Origin: Niastella sp.
GTDB taxonomy: Bacteria; Bacteroidota; Bacteroidia; Chitinophagales; Chitinophagaceae
DNA: 64,000 nt
Direction of reading: 5' to 3'
Assembly (NCBI GenBank): GCA_016710595.1
Contig: JADJVM010000008.1
Span: 124,001-188,000 of the forward strand
Position numbers and translations under genes: made by a program. Of the stretch, positions 1 to 8,636 are shown piece by piece. Below the pieces are notes generated by a model, which saw only the letters and a list, made by a program, of their open reading frames with translations, did no database searches and had not been told where the DNA came from. How positions within the stretch are numbered: position 1 is the stretch's first letter; each line of letters starts with the position of its first letter.

Positions 1-399
1 AACCAGGTCAATATCACCCAAAATATCTGTAAGGCTTTCTACAGGCGTATGAGGATTGATCGCCACTCCACAATGCATATCCAACGATTTTATTTGTTGA
101 ATATTTCTGTGTAAATGCCTGCATGCTTCCAGGTGTACAGTTAGGCTATCAGCGCCTGCATCTTTAAAAGCATCAGCAAATCTTTCGGGTTCTTCAATCA
201 TTAAATGTACATCACAATATTTGGTAGTTGCTTTTCGGAAAAATGATACAAGCATGGGACCAAAACTTATATTGGGAACAAATCGGCCATCCATCACATC
301 TAAATGAAACCAATCTGCCTGGCTTTCGTTTAGCATGTTACAATCTTGTTGTAAGTTTAAAAAATTTGCAGATAATAAGGAGGGTGCTATAAGCGCCAT
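1..399 (-). CDS. rpe: Ribulose-phosphate 3-epimerase, C-terminus cut by window edge
   Basis: This encodes the enzyme that interconverts ribulose-5-phosphate and xylulose-5-phosphate in the pentose phosphate pathway, in the cytoplasm. The 133 visible codons start with MALIAPSLLSANF and then show HLDVMDGRFVPN and DVHLMI, the conserved early strands and metal/phosphate-binding segments of the TIM barrel. The family is about 215-220 residues long, so roughly the last 85 residues lie outside the window. The ATG at 397-399 is the only reasonable start. The gene begins only 17 bp downstream of the TPR lipoprotein stop and no promoter box is visible in the gap, so the two are probably co-transcribed. 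Confidence 0.93.
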   Translation of the reverse strand, partial: MALIAPSLLSANFLNLQQDCNMLNESQADWFHLDVMDGRFVPNISFGPMLVSFFRKATTKYCDVHLMIEEPERFADAFKDAGADSLTVHLEACRHLHRNIQQIKSLDMHCGVAINPHTPVESLTDILGDIDLV

Positions 400-416
400 A
401 AAAAAATTATTTTAGT

Positions 417-1211
417 TTATTGTTTTACACCTAAGTTGGCCAATGCTTCTTTTGCTTCTGTAAAATCAGGAGCATAAATAAGTGCTGTTTGATAACTTTC
501 AATCGCATCTTCTTTGCGGTTTAGTTTTTCAAAACAACGGCCCATATAATAATAACCTTCTTCAAAACTATTATTTAGCTTTACCGCTTTTTCTAAAACC
601 AATAATGCTTCCATATATTGTTGCTGATCATACAATGCCAATGCTTTTTCCCGGTATGCCTCCATAAAAGTAGGACTTACTTGTAAGGCTTCATTAAAAA
701 AGGAGATAGCATCCTGTTTTTTCCCAATCGAACTAAAATATAAGCCTTTAATAAAATAGGCTTCTTTTTCTGCATGTGCTTTATAGCCAATAAGCAATGC
801 ATCGGCCAATTCAATCGCTCTTTTATTTTTTGTTTGAGCATACAAAGTGGCCAATGAAATAATATATGCCGGCTCCGGTACCAGGGCTACTGCTTTTTCA
901 AAAGCATGTATGGCTTGCAGGGTATCACCATTTTCAAAATGCAGAATGGCTTTCATATCCCAATAACGTGCACGGGTACTATCTATTTTTATCGCTTTGT
1001 TTACTGTGGCAATGGCTTTTTCATAATTACCTCCATCCCGGTAATATTGAGCCAGGTTTTCTATTAATATTGCACTATCCGGGTATTTTTTTACATCAGC
1101 TTCTAACTGATCCTGCCTGGGTGTTTCTAATATTTTATCATCCGGGTTACTGTCTTTCTCGTTATTACAGGAAAGAAATAATAGAATAGTTAAAAAAGCT
1201 GCATATCTCAT
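417..1211 (-). CDS. TPR-repeat lipoprotein
   Basis: A 264-residue exported lipoprotein: a short hydrophobic signal ends in the lipobox-like LFLSC, so acylation at about Cys15 is expected. The rest is made of tetratricopeptide repeats, for example around residues 45-110 (AIATVNKAIKIDSTRARYWD and AIHAFEKAVALVPEPAY) and 165-260. TPR proteins are protein-interaction scaffolds; the partner cannot be read from the sequence. It lies just upstream of rpe in the same direction and is divergent from the propeller gene. A TAnnTTTG box sits only 4 nt before the ATG, suggesting an mRNA with almost no leader. Confidence 0.85.
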   Translation of the reverse strand: MRYAAFLTILLFLSCNNEKDSNPDDKILETPRQDQLEADVKKYPDSAILIENLAQYYRDGGNYEKAIATVNKAIKIDSTRARYWDMKAILHFENGDTLQAIHAFEKAVALVPEPAYIISLATLYAQTKNKRAIELADALLIGYKAHAEKEAYFIKGLYFSSIGKKQDAISFFNEALQVSPTFMEAYREKALALYDQQQYMEALLVLEKAVKLNNSFEEGYYYMGRCFEKLNRKEDAIESYQTALIYAPDFTEAKEALANLGVKQ

Positions 1212-1215
1212 ATTG

Positions 1216-1223
1216 CAAAAATA
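1216..1223 (-). promoter_or_regulatory. Bacteroidota -7 promoter box for the TPR lipoprotein/rpe unit
   Basis: TATTTTTG on the minus strand fits TAnnTTTG exactly and ends 4 nt before the ATG at 1211. This would place the transcription start at or next to the start codon. Confidence 0.55.
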
Positions 1224-1276
1224 CTATTTACAGTTTAGATGACAATTTTTTGACAATTGCCCTGCTTTGTAAACAG

Positions 1277-1284
1277 TAACTTTG
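1277..1284 (+). promoter_or_regulatory. Bacteroidota -7 promoter box for the propeller gene
   Basis: TAACTTTG matches TAnnTTTG. It overlaps a TTG at 1282 that would open a longer frame, which argues that this TTG is promoter sequence and that translation starts at the ATG at 1303. Confidence 0.6.
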
Positions 1285-1302
1285 CGAAAATTTAATTTTG
1301 AT

Positions 1303-2409
1303 ATGAAATATATTTTAATGGCCACCGGAATGGTTTTGTTCTTATTGGGATTTACGGTTTTAAAAAGCAATAAAACAAATCTTACCAATTCCATTCCGGT
1401 AAATGATACTATTCATTTTGATGGGGAAGATCATTTTGCCAATATGCGCCAGCTTACTTTTGGCGGCGATAATGCAGAAGCCTATTTTAGTTTTGATGGT
1501 AAATATTTGATTTTTCAAAAAACAAATCCAAAAGAAGGCATTATGTGCGACCAGATTTGGATGGGTAAAATTCCCACAGAACCAGGTGAAACATTTAACC
1601 CTAAATTAGTAAGTACCGGCACAGGCCGTACTACCTGTGCATTCTTTTATCCCGATGGGAAACACATTTTGTATGCTTCCACTCATTTGGATAGTAAAGA
1701 TTGCCCGCCAGTTCCGGATCGGAAAAAACATGGCAATAAATATATTTGGCCCATCTATGCCAGTTTCGATATTTTTAAAGCAGACACCAGCGGTAAGATT
1801 GTAAAACAACTTACAAAAACCAAGGGGTATGATGCCGAAGCAACCATTTCTCCTAAAGCTGATAAGATTGTTTTTACCAGTATGCGAAACGGCGACCTGG
1901 ATTTATATACGATGGACCTTGATGGTAAAAATGTAAAACAAATTACATTTGATCTGGGGTATGATGGCGGCGCCTGGTTTAGCCCAGATGGTACCAAAAT
2001 TATTTGGCGTGCCAGCAGGCCAAAGACTCCTGAAGAAATAAAAGAATATAAAGAACTGCTGGCCGAAAACTTAGTAGCGCCTACCAATATGGAAGTTTGG
2101 GTAGCTAATGTAGATGGCAGCAACCCGAAAATGTTGACCAATTTAGAAAAAGCAAATTGGGCGCCTAATTTTACACCTGATGGTAAACACTTTTTATTTT
2201 GCAGCAATCATGAATATGAAAGAGGTTTCCCATTTAATATGTACATCGCCAGCCTGGATGGGAGTAATATAAAAAAGATTTCAAGAGATAAAGGCTTCGA
2301 TGCCTTCCCTATGTTCAGCCCCAATGGAAAGAAGATTGTTTTTAGCAGCAATCGGAATAACGGGGGTACCCATGATACAAATATTTTTATTGCTGATTGG
2401 GTAAAATAA
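1303..2409 (+). CDS. TolB-like beta-propeller protein, exported or membrane-anchored
   Basis: A 368-residue protein with an N-terminal hydrophobic segment (ILMATGMVLFLLGFTVL) followed by repeated PD40/WD40-like blades of the form FSPDGKxIxFxS, such as FFYPDGKHILYAST, AWFSPDGTKIIWRAS and MFSPNGKKIVFSSNRN. This is the TolB-type six-bladed propeller found in periplasmic proteins that bind peptides or partner proteins. The frame can be opened seven codons earlier at a TTG, but that TTG lies in the promoter box, so ATG 1303 is preferred. The gene is convergent with dsdA and the two share a terminator. The exact role is unknown. Confidence 0.85.
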   Translation: MKYILMATGMVLFLLGFTVLKSNKTNLTNSIPVNDTIHFDGEDHFANMRQLTFGGDNAEAYFSFDGKYLIFQKTNPKEGIMCDQIWMGKIPTEPGETFNPKLVSTGTGRTTCAFFYPDGKHILYASTHLDSKDCPPVPDRKKHGNKYIWPIYASFDIFKADTSGKIVKQLTKTKGYDAEATISPKADKIVFTSMRNGDLDLYTMDLDGKNVKQITFDLGYDGGAWFSPDGTKIIWRASRPKTPEEIKEYKELLAENLVAPTNMEVWVANVDGSNPKMLTNLEKANWAPNFTPDGKHFLFCSNHEYERGFPFNMYIASLDGSNIKKISRDKGFDAFPMFSPNGKKIVFSSNRNNGGTHDTNIFIADWVK

Positions 2410-2430
2410 TTTTTGTATTTGTGTAATGAT

Positions 2431-2465
2431 AACAGGGCATATTAAAGTATGCCCTGTTTATTTTA
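2431..2465. terminator. Bidirectional intrinsic terminator between propeller gene and dsdA
   Basis: A perfect 11-bp stem, AACAGGGCATA (2431-2441) and TATGCCCTGTT (2448-2458), with a 6-nt loop, followed by a T-rich tail. It lies between two convergent genes. Confidence 0.85.
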
Positions 2466-2470
2466 TTCTG

Positions 2471-3805
2471 TTAAGTTGAAATTCCTGCCAGCATTTTTCC
2501 TTTTTTATAAAAGGAATCCATTTCTTGATTAGGTACTAAATTGCCGCCCGTTGCCCAGGCAATATGCCGAATTTTTTGTTCTGAGAGTTTGTGTGTTTGT
2601 ATGTAATTTGTAATAGCAATTCGTTGTGGGCCAATAAGGCCGGCTGTGGCAGAGGGTTCCAGAAAAATACCTTCACTATCCGCAAGATGATAAAGTAAAG
2701 TAAACAATACATCATCATCAATTGTATAGACACCACTAATTAGTTTTTTACTAATGGCTGTTGCAAAAGCTGAAGGTCGGCCTACGGCTAGGCCATCTGC
2801 TTCGGTACGGTTATCAATTCCAAAATCATGAACACTTACTTTTTCCATCTTACCGGTTACTAAACCTATCAGTACAGAAGGGGCGTGGGTAGGCTCTGCA
2901 AAAAAACAATGTGCCGCATCACCAAATACCTGCCTTAAACCAAAGGCTACACCCCCGGGCGAGCCGCCTACGCCGCATGGTGAATACACAAACAAAGGAT
3001 GCTGCTCATCAATCAAAATATTTTTTTCTTCTAATTGTTTTTTTAACCGAATAGCAGCAACACTATAACCTAAAAATAAATATTTTGAATTTTCATCGTC
3101 CACAAAATATCCTTTTGGATTCGATAAGGTGGCTTTTCTCCCCTCATTGATTGCCTCACTAAAATCGCCTTCAAATTCAAGCACCAAAGCGCCTTTTGAA
3201 CGCAGGAGCTCCTTTTTCCACTTCTTTGCATCTGCACTCATAAATACTGAAACTTTAAAACCCAATTTAGCACTAATGATCCCGATACTTAACCCGAGAT
3301 TACCGGTAGAGCCTACACCAATAGCATAATTACTAAAAAAATGATTAAATTTTTCAGAATCAAAAATGGCATAATTCTCATTTGGTTGTATTAAATTATT
3401 TTCAATGGCTAATTGTTCGGCATAATGCAAAACTTCAAAGATACCACCTCTTGCTTTTATAGAGCCTGCTATCGGAAGTTCATGATCGCATTTTAAAAAT
3501 AATCTTCCGGCAAATGGAGTTTTCATTTCGTTTTCAAGTACCTGTTTCATGGCCGGTATCTCTTGTAAGGGAGATTCAATAATACCATGGCTGATGGCGG
3601 TTTCAGGGAATGCTTTTGCCAGGTAAGGTGCAAACCGTTCCCATAGTTTTTCAGCATCCAGCATATCCGCTTTATTTACAGGTAATGATTGTATTTCCAT
3701 CATTTTTTTGCGGTGTGTATTGATCCAGGTAACAGGCTTGAGCTTTATTATTTCATCTAATAGCGGGTAATCATGAATCCAATGATCTAATTCTTTAAAA
3801 GGCAT
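2471..3805 (-). CDS. dsdA: D-serine ammonia-lyase (D-serine dehydratase)
   Basis: A PLP-dependent enzyme converting D-serine to pyruvate and ammonia. The 444 residues from MPFKELDHWIHDYPLL match the usual DsdA length. The Schiff-base lysine sits in PIAGSIKARGG, the glycine-rich phosphate-binding loop is seen at GVGSTGNLGLSIGI, and SPCGVGGSPGGVAFG is also typical of the family. The longest frame opens at 3907, but the 34 extra residues are unlike the family and a TAnnTTTG box lies inside them, so ATG 3805 is chosen. It is probably cytoplasmic and monocistronic. Confidence 0.9.
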   Translation of the reverse strand: MPFKELDHWIHDYPLLDEIIKLKPVTWINTHRKKMMEIQSLPVNKADMLDAEKLWERFAPYLAKAFPETAISHGIIESPLQEIPAMKQVLENEMKTPFAGRLFLKCDHELPIAGSIKARGGIFEVLHYAEQLAIENNLIQPNENYAIFDSEKFNHFFSNYAIGVGSTGNLGLSIGIISAKLGFKVSVFMSADAKKWKKELLRSKGALVLEFEGDFSEAINEGRKATLSNPKGYFVDDENSKYLFLGYSVAAIRLKKQLEEKNILIDEQHPLFVYSPCGVGGSPGGVAFGLRQVFGDAAHCFFAEPTHAPSVLIGLVTGKMEKVSVHDFGIDNRTEADGLAVGRPSAFATAISKKLISGVYTIDDDVLFTLLYHLADSEGIFLEPSATAGLIGPQRIAITNYIQTHKLSEQKIRHIAWATGGNLVPNQEMDSFYKKGKMLAGIST

Positions 3806-3855
3806 AATAGCATATTTTAAATCATCGGTTATGGCAATGTGGAATAACCTTACTG

Positions 3856-3863
3856 CAAAGGTA
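3856..3863 (-). promoter_or_regulatory. Bacteroidota -7 promoter box for dsdA
   Basis: TACCTTTG on the minus strand, about 50 nt upstream of ATG 3805. It falls inside the longer open frame and so argues against that frame's upstream start. Confidence 0.6.
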
Positions 3864-3982
3864 AAAATATTTTTATACCAGCATGTGTTAATAATGAATA
3901 ACGTCATGCTGTCATAATTTAATAATACAAAAAGGAGAGCATAATGAATGTTTTATTCTCTCCAATGAGTTATAATTTTTCT

Positions 3983-5026
3983 TTATTTTCTCTCTGCTTT
4001 TGCTTGCAAAACGATTTTACCTTTCAGTTCAATATCCTTCTTTTTTGATTCCACATCCAGTTCTAATAATTTTAACTGCAGGTCTTTCACTTTTTTATTG
4101 TAAACCTTGTCATCAGCTTCTTTTTCGGGATCATATATTTGAAATTGCCCTTTTAAGGAAACATATACTTGTACCATGGGTTCATTTACTACCGGGTTAA
4201 TTACTTTATCAAATTGTTTATCAGAAACTTTATCATAAAAAAGGGTACGGTTTTTTTCTGCATAGTTATATGTTACGGTAGTTGGTTTTTTTTCTTTATA
4301 TTGAATAAACTGTGGCGACATACCGGTTTTAGCTGCTGTAAATTGTATATATCTCTCAGCAGGGTAAGCGCTTCCTTGTTTTTCACCAATATTTACAAAG
4401 CGGCTATAAATACCGGCTCTCTCCATATTCATTTTTTTTGATACCAGGATGTTCAACGCTTCATTCCTGAGATTTGAATAAACAGATTCAAGATCATCAA
4501 CTGAATATTCCACTTTTACCATGTCATAAATTTCTGCTTTTGCTGCCATGCTTACCAGGGCATTGATAGCGGATTGTTCTTTAAAACTTATGTGAACATT
4601 TTTTTTTATTTCGAAACCTGTCGGCACTTCGTTAAAGGTTTTACTGTATTTTTTTTCCTGCAATTCTGTTTCATAAGTAGGCAGCATTGAAATTGGGTCT
4701 ATAAAAATTTGTGCATCGGCTACTCCATTTTGTTTTAAAAATTGGGTAAAAAAATCTGTCCGCTGCCGTATTGCTGTTTCTGCTTCATCTACTGTTTTTC
4801 CATTTTGGCTAAGGCTAAATATGGCAACATAACCTGTGGCTTTAACATTCATCATTACACTGGCTTCAAGCTGGTTGCTATAGTTATAATTGTATGCGGG
4901 GTTCAATGCCAGCTCTACCTGCCTGCTTTGATAGTTTGGGTTACTTTCAATTACATTGCCTGCTATTTGTGAAAAGCAATTTAAAAATGAAATGAGTAAA
5001 CCGACCGATAATAAAATTTGTTTCAT
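3983..5026 (-). CDS. Secreted SIMPL-domain (DUF541-like) protein
   Basis: A 347-residue protein with a clear signal peptide (MKQILLSVGLLISFLNCFSQ). The body resembles the SIMPL/DUF541 family: an early VKATGYVAIFSLSQNGKTVDEAE segment, a middle QFLKQNGVADAQIFIDP segment and a later LRNEALNILVSKKMNM helix. The C-terminus (about residues 310-347) is charged, lysine-rich and likely helical. SIMPL proteins are periplasmic or surface proteins of poorly defined function. There is no exact promoter box in front of the ATG. Confidence 0.7.
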   Translation of the reverse strand: MKQILLSVGLLISFLNCFSQIAGNVIESNPNYQSRQVELALNPAYNYNYSNQLEASVMMNVKATGYVAIFSLSQNGKTVDEAETAIRQRTDFFTQFLKQNGVADAQIFIDPISMLPTYETELQEKKYSKTFNEVPTGFEIKKNVHISFKEQSAINALVSMAAKAEIYDMVKVEYSVDDLESVYSNLRNEALNILVSKKMNMERAGIYSRFVNIGEKQGSAYPAERYIQFTAAKTGMSPQFIQYKEKKPTTVTYNYAEKNRTLFYDKVSDKQFDKVINPVVNEPMVQVYVSLKGQFQIYDPEKEADDKVYNKKVKDLQLKLLELDVESKKKDIELKGKIVLQAKAERK

Positions 5027-5090
5027 AATAATTTAATTTATTTATTACCAGTACACCGTACTTTCAAAATCGTTCAAAGTTTCATGAAAT

Positions 5091-5124
5091 AAAAAAAGCA
5101 TTGCGGTTACACAATGCTTTTTTT
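5091..5124 (-). terminator. Intrinsic terminator after the TonB-C-like gene
   Basis: Stem GCATTG (5098-5103) and CAATGC (5112-5117), extended by runs of A and T, with loop CGGTTACA. On the minus strand it ends in seven T and terminates the gene at 5144-5560. Confidence 0.85.
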
Positions 5125-5143
5125 CTAATGAAATAATATGGCT

Positions 5144-5560
5144 TTAGGGTACATCAAAATGTAAACTTACTTCATGATAAGCCGTTACTGGTTTATTTTT
5201 TATTTTCGCCGGAACCCAATTTCTTATCCTGCCAACTAACCTTAAAGTTTCTTTGCCCATACCATAACCCGGGTCTTTTACAATTTCAAGCTTACTAAGT
5301 CTTCCATCCCTATCTATAATAAATTTCACGGTAGCTGTGTAGCTGCCAGCCGGTGCTTCATTATCAGTAGCTACATTTTTATTTCTGTTGCTCTCTACAT
5401 AATCTTTCCAGGCTTCTTCACCGCCTGGATAAGTAACTGGTACATCCACTTTTTCAAATATCTTGTCAGATAATATGGGTTCGGGTACCCGTTGTTCTTG
5501 TCCATAACTATTTCCTGCAAAAAAGAGAAGTGCTAAAAAGAATATCGTTTTATGCATCAT
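5144..5560 (-). CDS. Small secreted protein with TonB C-terminal-like domain
   Basis: A 138-residue protein: signal peptide MMHKTIFFLALLFFAGNSYG, then a TonB-C-like fold at about residues 40-138. The visible landmarks are VTYPGGEEAWKDYVESN, the strand TVKFIIDRDGRLSKLEIVKD, and a final NKPVTAYHEVSLHFDV strand. Unlike a true TonB there is no inner-membrane anchor or proline-rich spacer, so it is probably a free periplasmic protein. Its partner is unknown. Confidence 0.75.
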   Translation of the reverse strand: MMHKTIFFLALLFFAGNSYGQEQRVPEPILSDKIFEKVDVPVTYPGGEEAWKDYVESNRNKNVATDNEAPAGSYTATVKFIIDRDGRLSKLEIVKDPGYGMGKETLRLVGRIRNWVPAKIKNKPVTAYHEVSLHFDVP

Positions 5561-5655
5561 ATATTATTTCTTAAATGAAGATCTAAGGTACTAATTATCC
5601 AAATTATTTGAACAGTTTTTTGTATAAGAAATCCTTTAAATTTAATAAGTATCAG

Positions 5656-5663
5656 TAACTTTG
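5656..5663 (+). promoter_or_regulatory. Bacteroidota -7 promoter box for prfB
   Basis: TAACTTTG, 6 nt upstream of the prfB ATG at 5670. The mRNA leader would be only 1-3 nt. Confidence 0.55.
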
Positions 5664-5669
5664 CATAAT

Positions 5670-6762
5670 ATGACAGCAGAAGCATTAAAAGATATGAAAG
5701 ACCGTATCCTGGTCTTGAGGAGGTTTCTTTGACGTTGAGAACAGAGAATCCAAAATAGCGAACGATAAACAACTTTCTCTTTCACCGGGTTTTTGGGATG
5801 ATAATGCCCGGGCTACCTCTATTTTAAAAGAAATTAAAGAAAATGAGTATTGGACCAATATGTATTATACGGTCAATACAAGTGTAGAAGATTTTGCCGT
5901 ACTTTTTGATTTTTGGAAATCCGGAGAAGCCTCCGAAGAAGAAGCTAAAGAAGCCTATCAGTCAGCTATAAAAGGCATTGAGGATGCTGAATTTAAAAGC
6001 ACGTTAAATGATCCTGCCGATGCCTTACCGGCAGTGATGGAAATTAATAGTGGCGCCGGAGGAACCGAAAGCCAGGACTGGGCAGAAATGCTCTCCCGTA
6101 TGTACCGTATGTATGGTGAAAAGCAAGGCTGGAAAGTTACTGAACTTGATTGGCAGTGGGGAGATGCGGCTGGTATTAAAACCTGTACCATGCAATTTGA
6201 TGGTCCTTTTGCCTACGGTTTTTTAAAAGCAGAAAGTGGAGTGCATCGTTTGGTGAGAATTTCTCCATTTGATAGTAACGCCCGCAGGCATACTTCTTTT
6301 GCCAGTGTGCATGTGTACCCATTGGTTGATGATAGTATTGATATTGATATAAAAGATGCTGATGTAAAAATGGAAACCGCAAGGAGTGGAGGCGCAGGCG
6401 GACAAAATGTAAATAAAGTAGAAACAAAAGTTTTTTTAACGCATATACCCACCGGGATTGTAGTTGTTTGCCAAACTGAAAGAAGCCAGTTGGCAAACCG
6501 GGAAAAAGCAATGCAAATGCTCAAAAGCAGGTTATATGAAGAAGAATTGCGCAAGCGGAATGAATTAAGAGATGCCAATAATGCCAATAAGAAAAAAATA
6601 GAATGGGGCAGCCAGATCAGGAGCTATGTGTTTCATCCATATAAAATGATAAAAGACCATCGAACCGATTTTGAAACCGGCAATGTACAACCCGTTATGG
6701 ATGGTGAACTGGACGGCTTTATCAAAGCATTTTTAATGAATGAAAAGGAAGAAGCTGGATAG
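5670..6762 (+). CDS. prfB: Peptide chain release factor 2, with programmed +1 frameshift
   Basis: RF2 recognises UGA/UAA stop codons and triggers peptide release. The reading frame is split: 20 codons from ATG 5670 run into an in-frame TGA at 5730, and translation continues in the +1 frame from GAC 5731, giving about 363 residues, the normal RF2 length. The anticodon-like tripeptide SPF is in RISPFDSNARRHTSF and the catalytic GGQ is in SGGAGGQNVNKVET. A gene caller that ignores the shift would start falsely at 5860. pruA follows 50 bp downstream and may be co-transcribed. Confidence 0.95.
5718..5733 (+). promoter_or_regulatory. prfB programmed +1 frameshift site
   Basis: AGGAGG (5718-5723), an internal Shine-Dalgarno-like stimulator, is followed after three bases by the slippery CTT (5727-5729), TGA (5730-5732) and a C. 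This is the canonical RF2 autoregulatory signal: low RF2 makes the ribosome pause at UGA and slip by +1. Confidence 0.95.
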
Positions 6763-6812
6763 TTATTCAATAAAAAAGTAATCATCAATTATCATCAATA
6801 AAATCTTACATT

Positions 6813-8447
6813 ATGCAATACGGCGATTTTTATTATCCTTTACCTGTTAATGAACCGGTATTGAACTATGCCCCCGGCAGTGCCGAAAAAAAGAGATTAA
6901 AAGAAGTCATTAAAGAATTAAAATCTACTACTATCGATGTACCCATGTATATCGGCAGCGAAGAAGTACGAACAGGGAACACCAGTACCATTCGTCCGCC
7001 TCATGAGCATGCCCATGAATTGGGGAAATTTCATACCGGCGAAGCAAAGCATGTTACCAAAGCCATTAATGCAGCATTAAAAGCAAAAGATAAATGGGCT
7101 AATATGAGTTGGGAAAACAGGGCAAATATTTTTTTAAAAGCAGCTGATTTACTTGCTACCAAATACCGGCCTTATTTAAATGCTACAACCATGCTGGGGC
7201 AAAGTAAGAATGCTTACCAGGCCGAAATTGACAGTGCTTGTGAGCTAATTGATTTCTTAAGGTTTAATGTACATTACCTGAGCGAAATTTATCGTCAGCA
7301 GCCCATCAGCAGCCCGGGTGTAAATAACCGGCTTGAGTTCAGGCCGCTGGAAGGATTTGTATTTGCACTTACGCCATTTAATTTTACAGCCATTGGCGGT
7401 AATTTGCCCACAAGCCCAGCCATGTGTGGCAATGTAGTGGTTTGGAAATGTGCCAATACACAAGTGTATAGTGCGCAAATGTTCATGCGCATTTTAAAAG
7501 AGGCGGGCTTACCCGACGGCGTAATTAATTTAGTTTTTATTGATGGCCCCACAATTGGTGAAGTCGTGTTTAATCATCCAGCTTTTGCAGGTTTACATTT
7601 TACAGGCAGTACGGGTGTGTTTAACCGCATGTGGGAAACCATTGGTAAAAATATGTCAACCTATACCAGCTATCCACGTATTGTTGGAGAAACCGGTGGT
7701 AAAGATTTTGTGGTTGCACATAAATCAGCCGATGTAGATGTTGTAGTGACAGCCCTTGCCCGTGGCGCTTTTGAATACCAGGGCCAAAAATGTTCTGCTG
7801 CTTCCCGTGCTTATATCCCTTCGAATATGGCAGCAGCCGTAAAGAAAAAATTGGTAGAAGAAGTAAAAACCATGAAGATGGGTACAGTAGAAGATTTTAC
7901 GAATTTTATCAATGCTGTGATTGATGAAAAAAGTTTCGACAAACTGGATGGTTATTTAAAGAATGCAAGAAAAAGAAATAGTGGCGCTAAAATATGGGTT
8001 GGCGGCCATTGCGATAAATCGATAGGATATTTTATAGAACCTACAATCATTGAAGCCAGCGATCCTAAATATGTAACCATGTGTGAGGAATTGTTTGGCC
8101 CCATCTTAACCGTTTATGTGTATGATGAAAATAAATTTGAAGACACATTAAAATTAGTAGATTCCACTTCTAATTATGCCTTAACAGGTTCTATTATTGC
8201 AACAGATCGGTATGCGATTGAAATGGCGACCAATAAACTTCGTAACAGTGCCGGTAATTTTTATATTAATGATAAGCCAACGGGCGCTGTAGTAGGCCAG
8301 CAGCCATTTGGCGGAGCCAGGGGAAGCGGTACAAATGATAAAGCAGGGTCTGCATTAAATCTTTACCGGTGGTTGAGTGCAAGAACCATTAAAGAAACAT
8401 TTGTTCCGCCAACAGATTACCGGTATCCGTTTTTACAGGAAAAATAA
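6813..8447 (+). CDS. pruA: L-glutamate gamma-semialdehyde (P5C) dehydrogenase
   Basis: This enzyme oxidises glutamate-gamma-semialdehyde (from P5C) to glutamate with NAD+, the second step of proline degradation. Its 544 residues match stand-alone P5CDH. The catalytic Cys327 lies in YQGQKCSAASR, the general base Glu293 in VGETGGKDF, and a Rossmann-type HFTGSTGVF segment is near 262-270. Late motifs CEELFGPILTVYVY and QQPFGGARGSGTND are as in the family. No proline dehydrogenase domain is fused, so PutA-type channelling is absent. It follows prfB by 50 bp and is followed by an intrinsic terminator. Confidence 0.94.
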   Translation: MQYGDFYYPLPVNEPVLNYAPGSAEKKRLKEVIKELKSTTIDVPMYIGSEEVRTGNTSTIRPPHEHAHELGKFHTGEAKHVTKAINAALKAKDKWANMSWENRANIFLKAADLLATKYRPYLNATTMLGQSKNAYQAEIDSACELIDFLRFNVHYLSEIYRQQPISSPGVNNRLEFRPLEGFVFALTPFNFTAIGGNLPTSPAMCGNVVVWKCANTQVYSAQMFMRILKEAGLPDGVINLVFIDGPTIGEVVFNHPAFAGLHFTGSTGVFNRMWETIGKNMSTYTSYPRIVGETGGKDFVVAHKSADVDVVVTALARGAFEYQGQKCSAASRAYIPSNMAAAVKKKLVEEVKTMKMGTVEDFTNFINAVIDEKSFDKLDGYLKNARKRNSGAKIWVGGHCDKSIGYFIEPTIIEASDPKYVTMCEELFGPILTVYVYDENKFEDTLKLVDSTSNYALTGSIIATDRYAIEMATNKLRNSAGNFYINDKPTGAVVGQQPFGGARGSGTNDKAGSALNLYRWLSARTIKETFVPPTDYRYPFLQEK

Positions 8448-8462
8448 ATTATTATATTTGCA

Positions 8463-8490
8463 GGGTACTTTAAAAAGTATCCTTTTTTAT
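8463..8490 (+). terminator. Intrinsic terminator after pruA
   Basis: Stem GGGTACTTT (8463-8471) and AAAGTATCC (8474-8482) with one G-T wobble and a minimal loop, followed by six T. It lies 15 bp downstream of the pruA stop. Confidence 0.8.
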
Positions 8491-8636
8491 TTTATGAAAA
8501 CCGCCTTCTTATTTCGGCTGCTAATTGCCAGGTATGAATGAAAAGTTTTACTTATAAAATGTTTACTTAAGAACTTAATAGATTTTATTTCAGAAAAATG
8601 TTTAATCCTTTTTCTATCATTGCGATTAATGAATCT

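Noticed and set aside
5860..6762. prfB as a 300-residue gene starting at 5860
   Set aside because: The upstream 20 codons and the +1 frameshift site restore the normal RF2 length and N-terminus.
8453..8460. TATATTTG box just before the pruA terminator
   Set aside because: The implied start lies inside the terminator hairpin. It is probably a chance match; at most it would drive a very short leader or the decayed gene.
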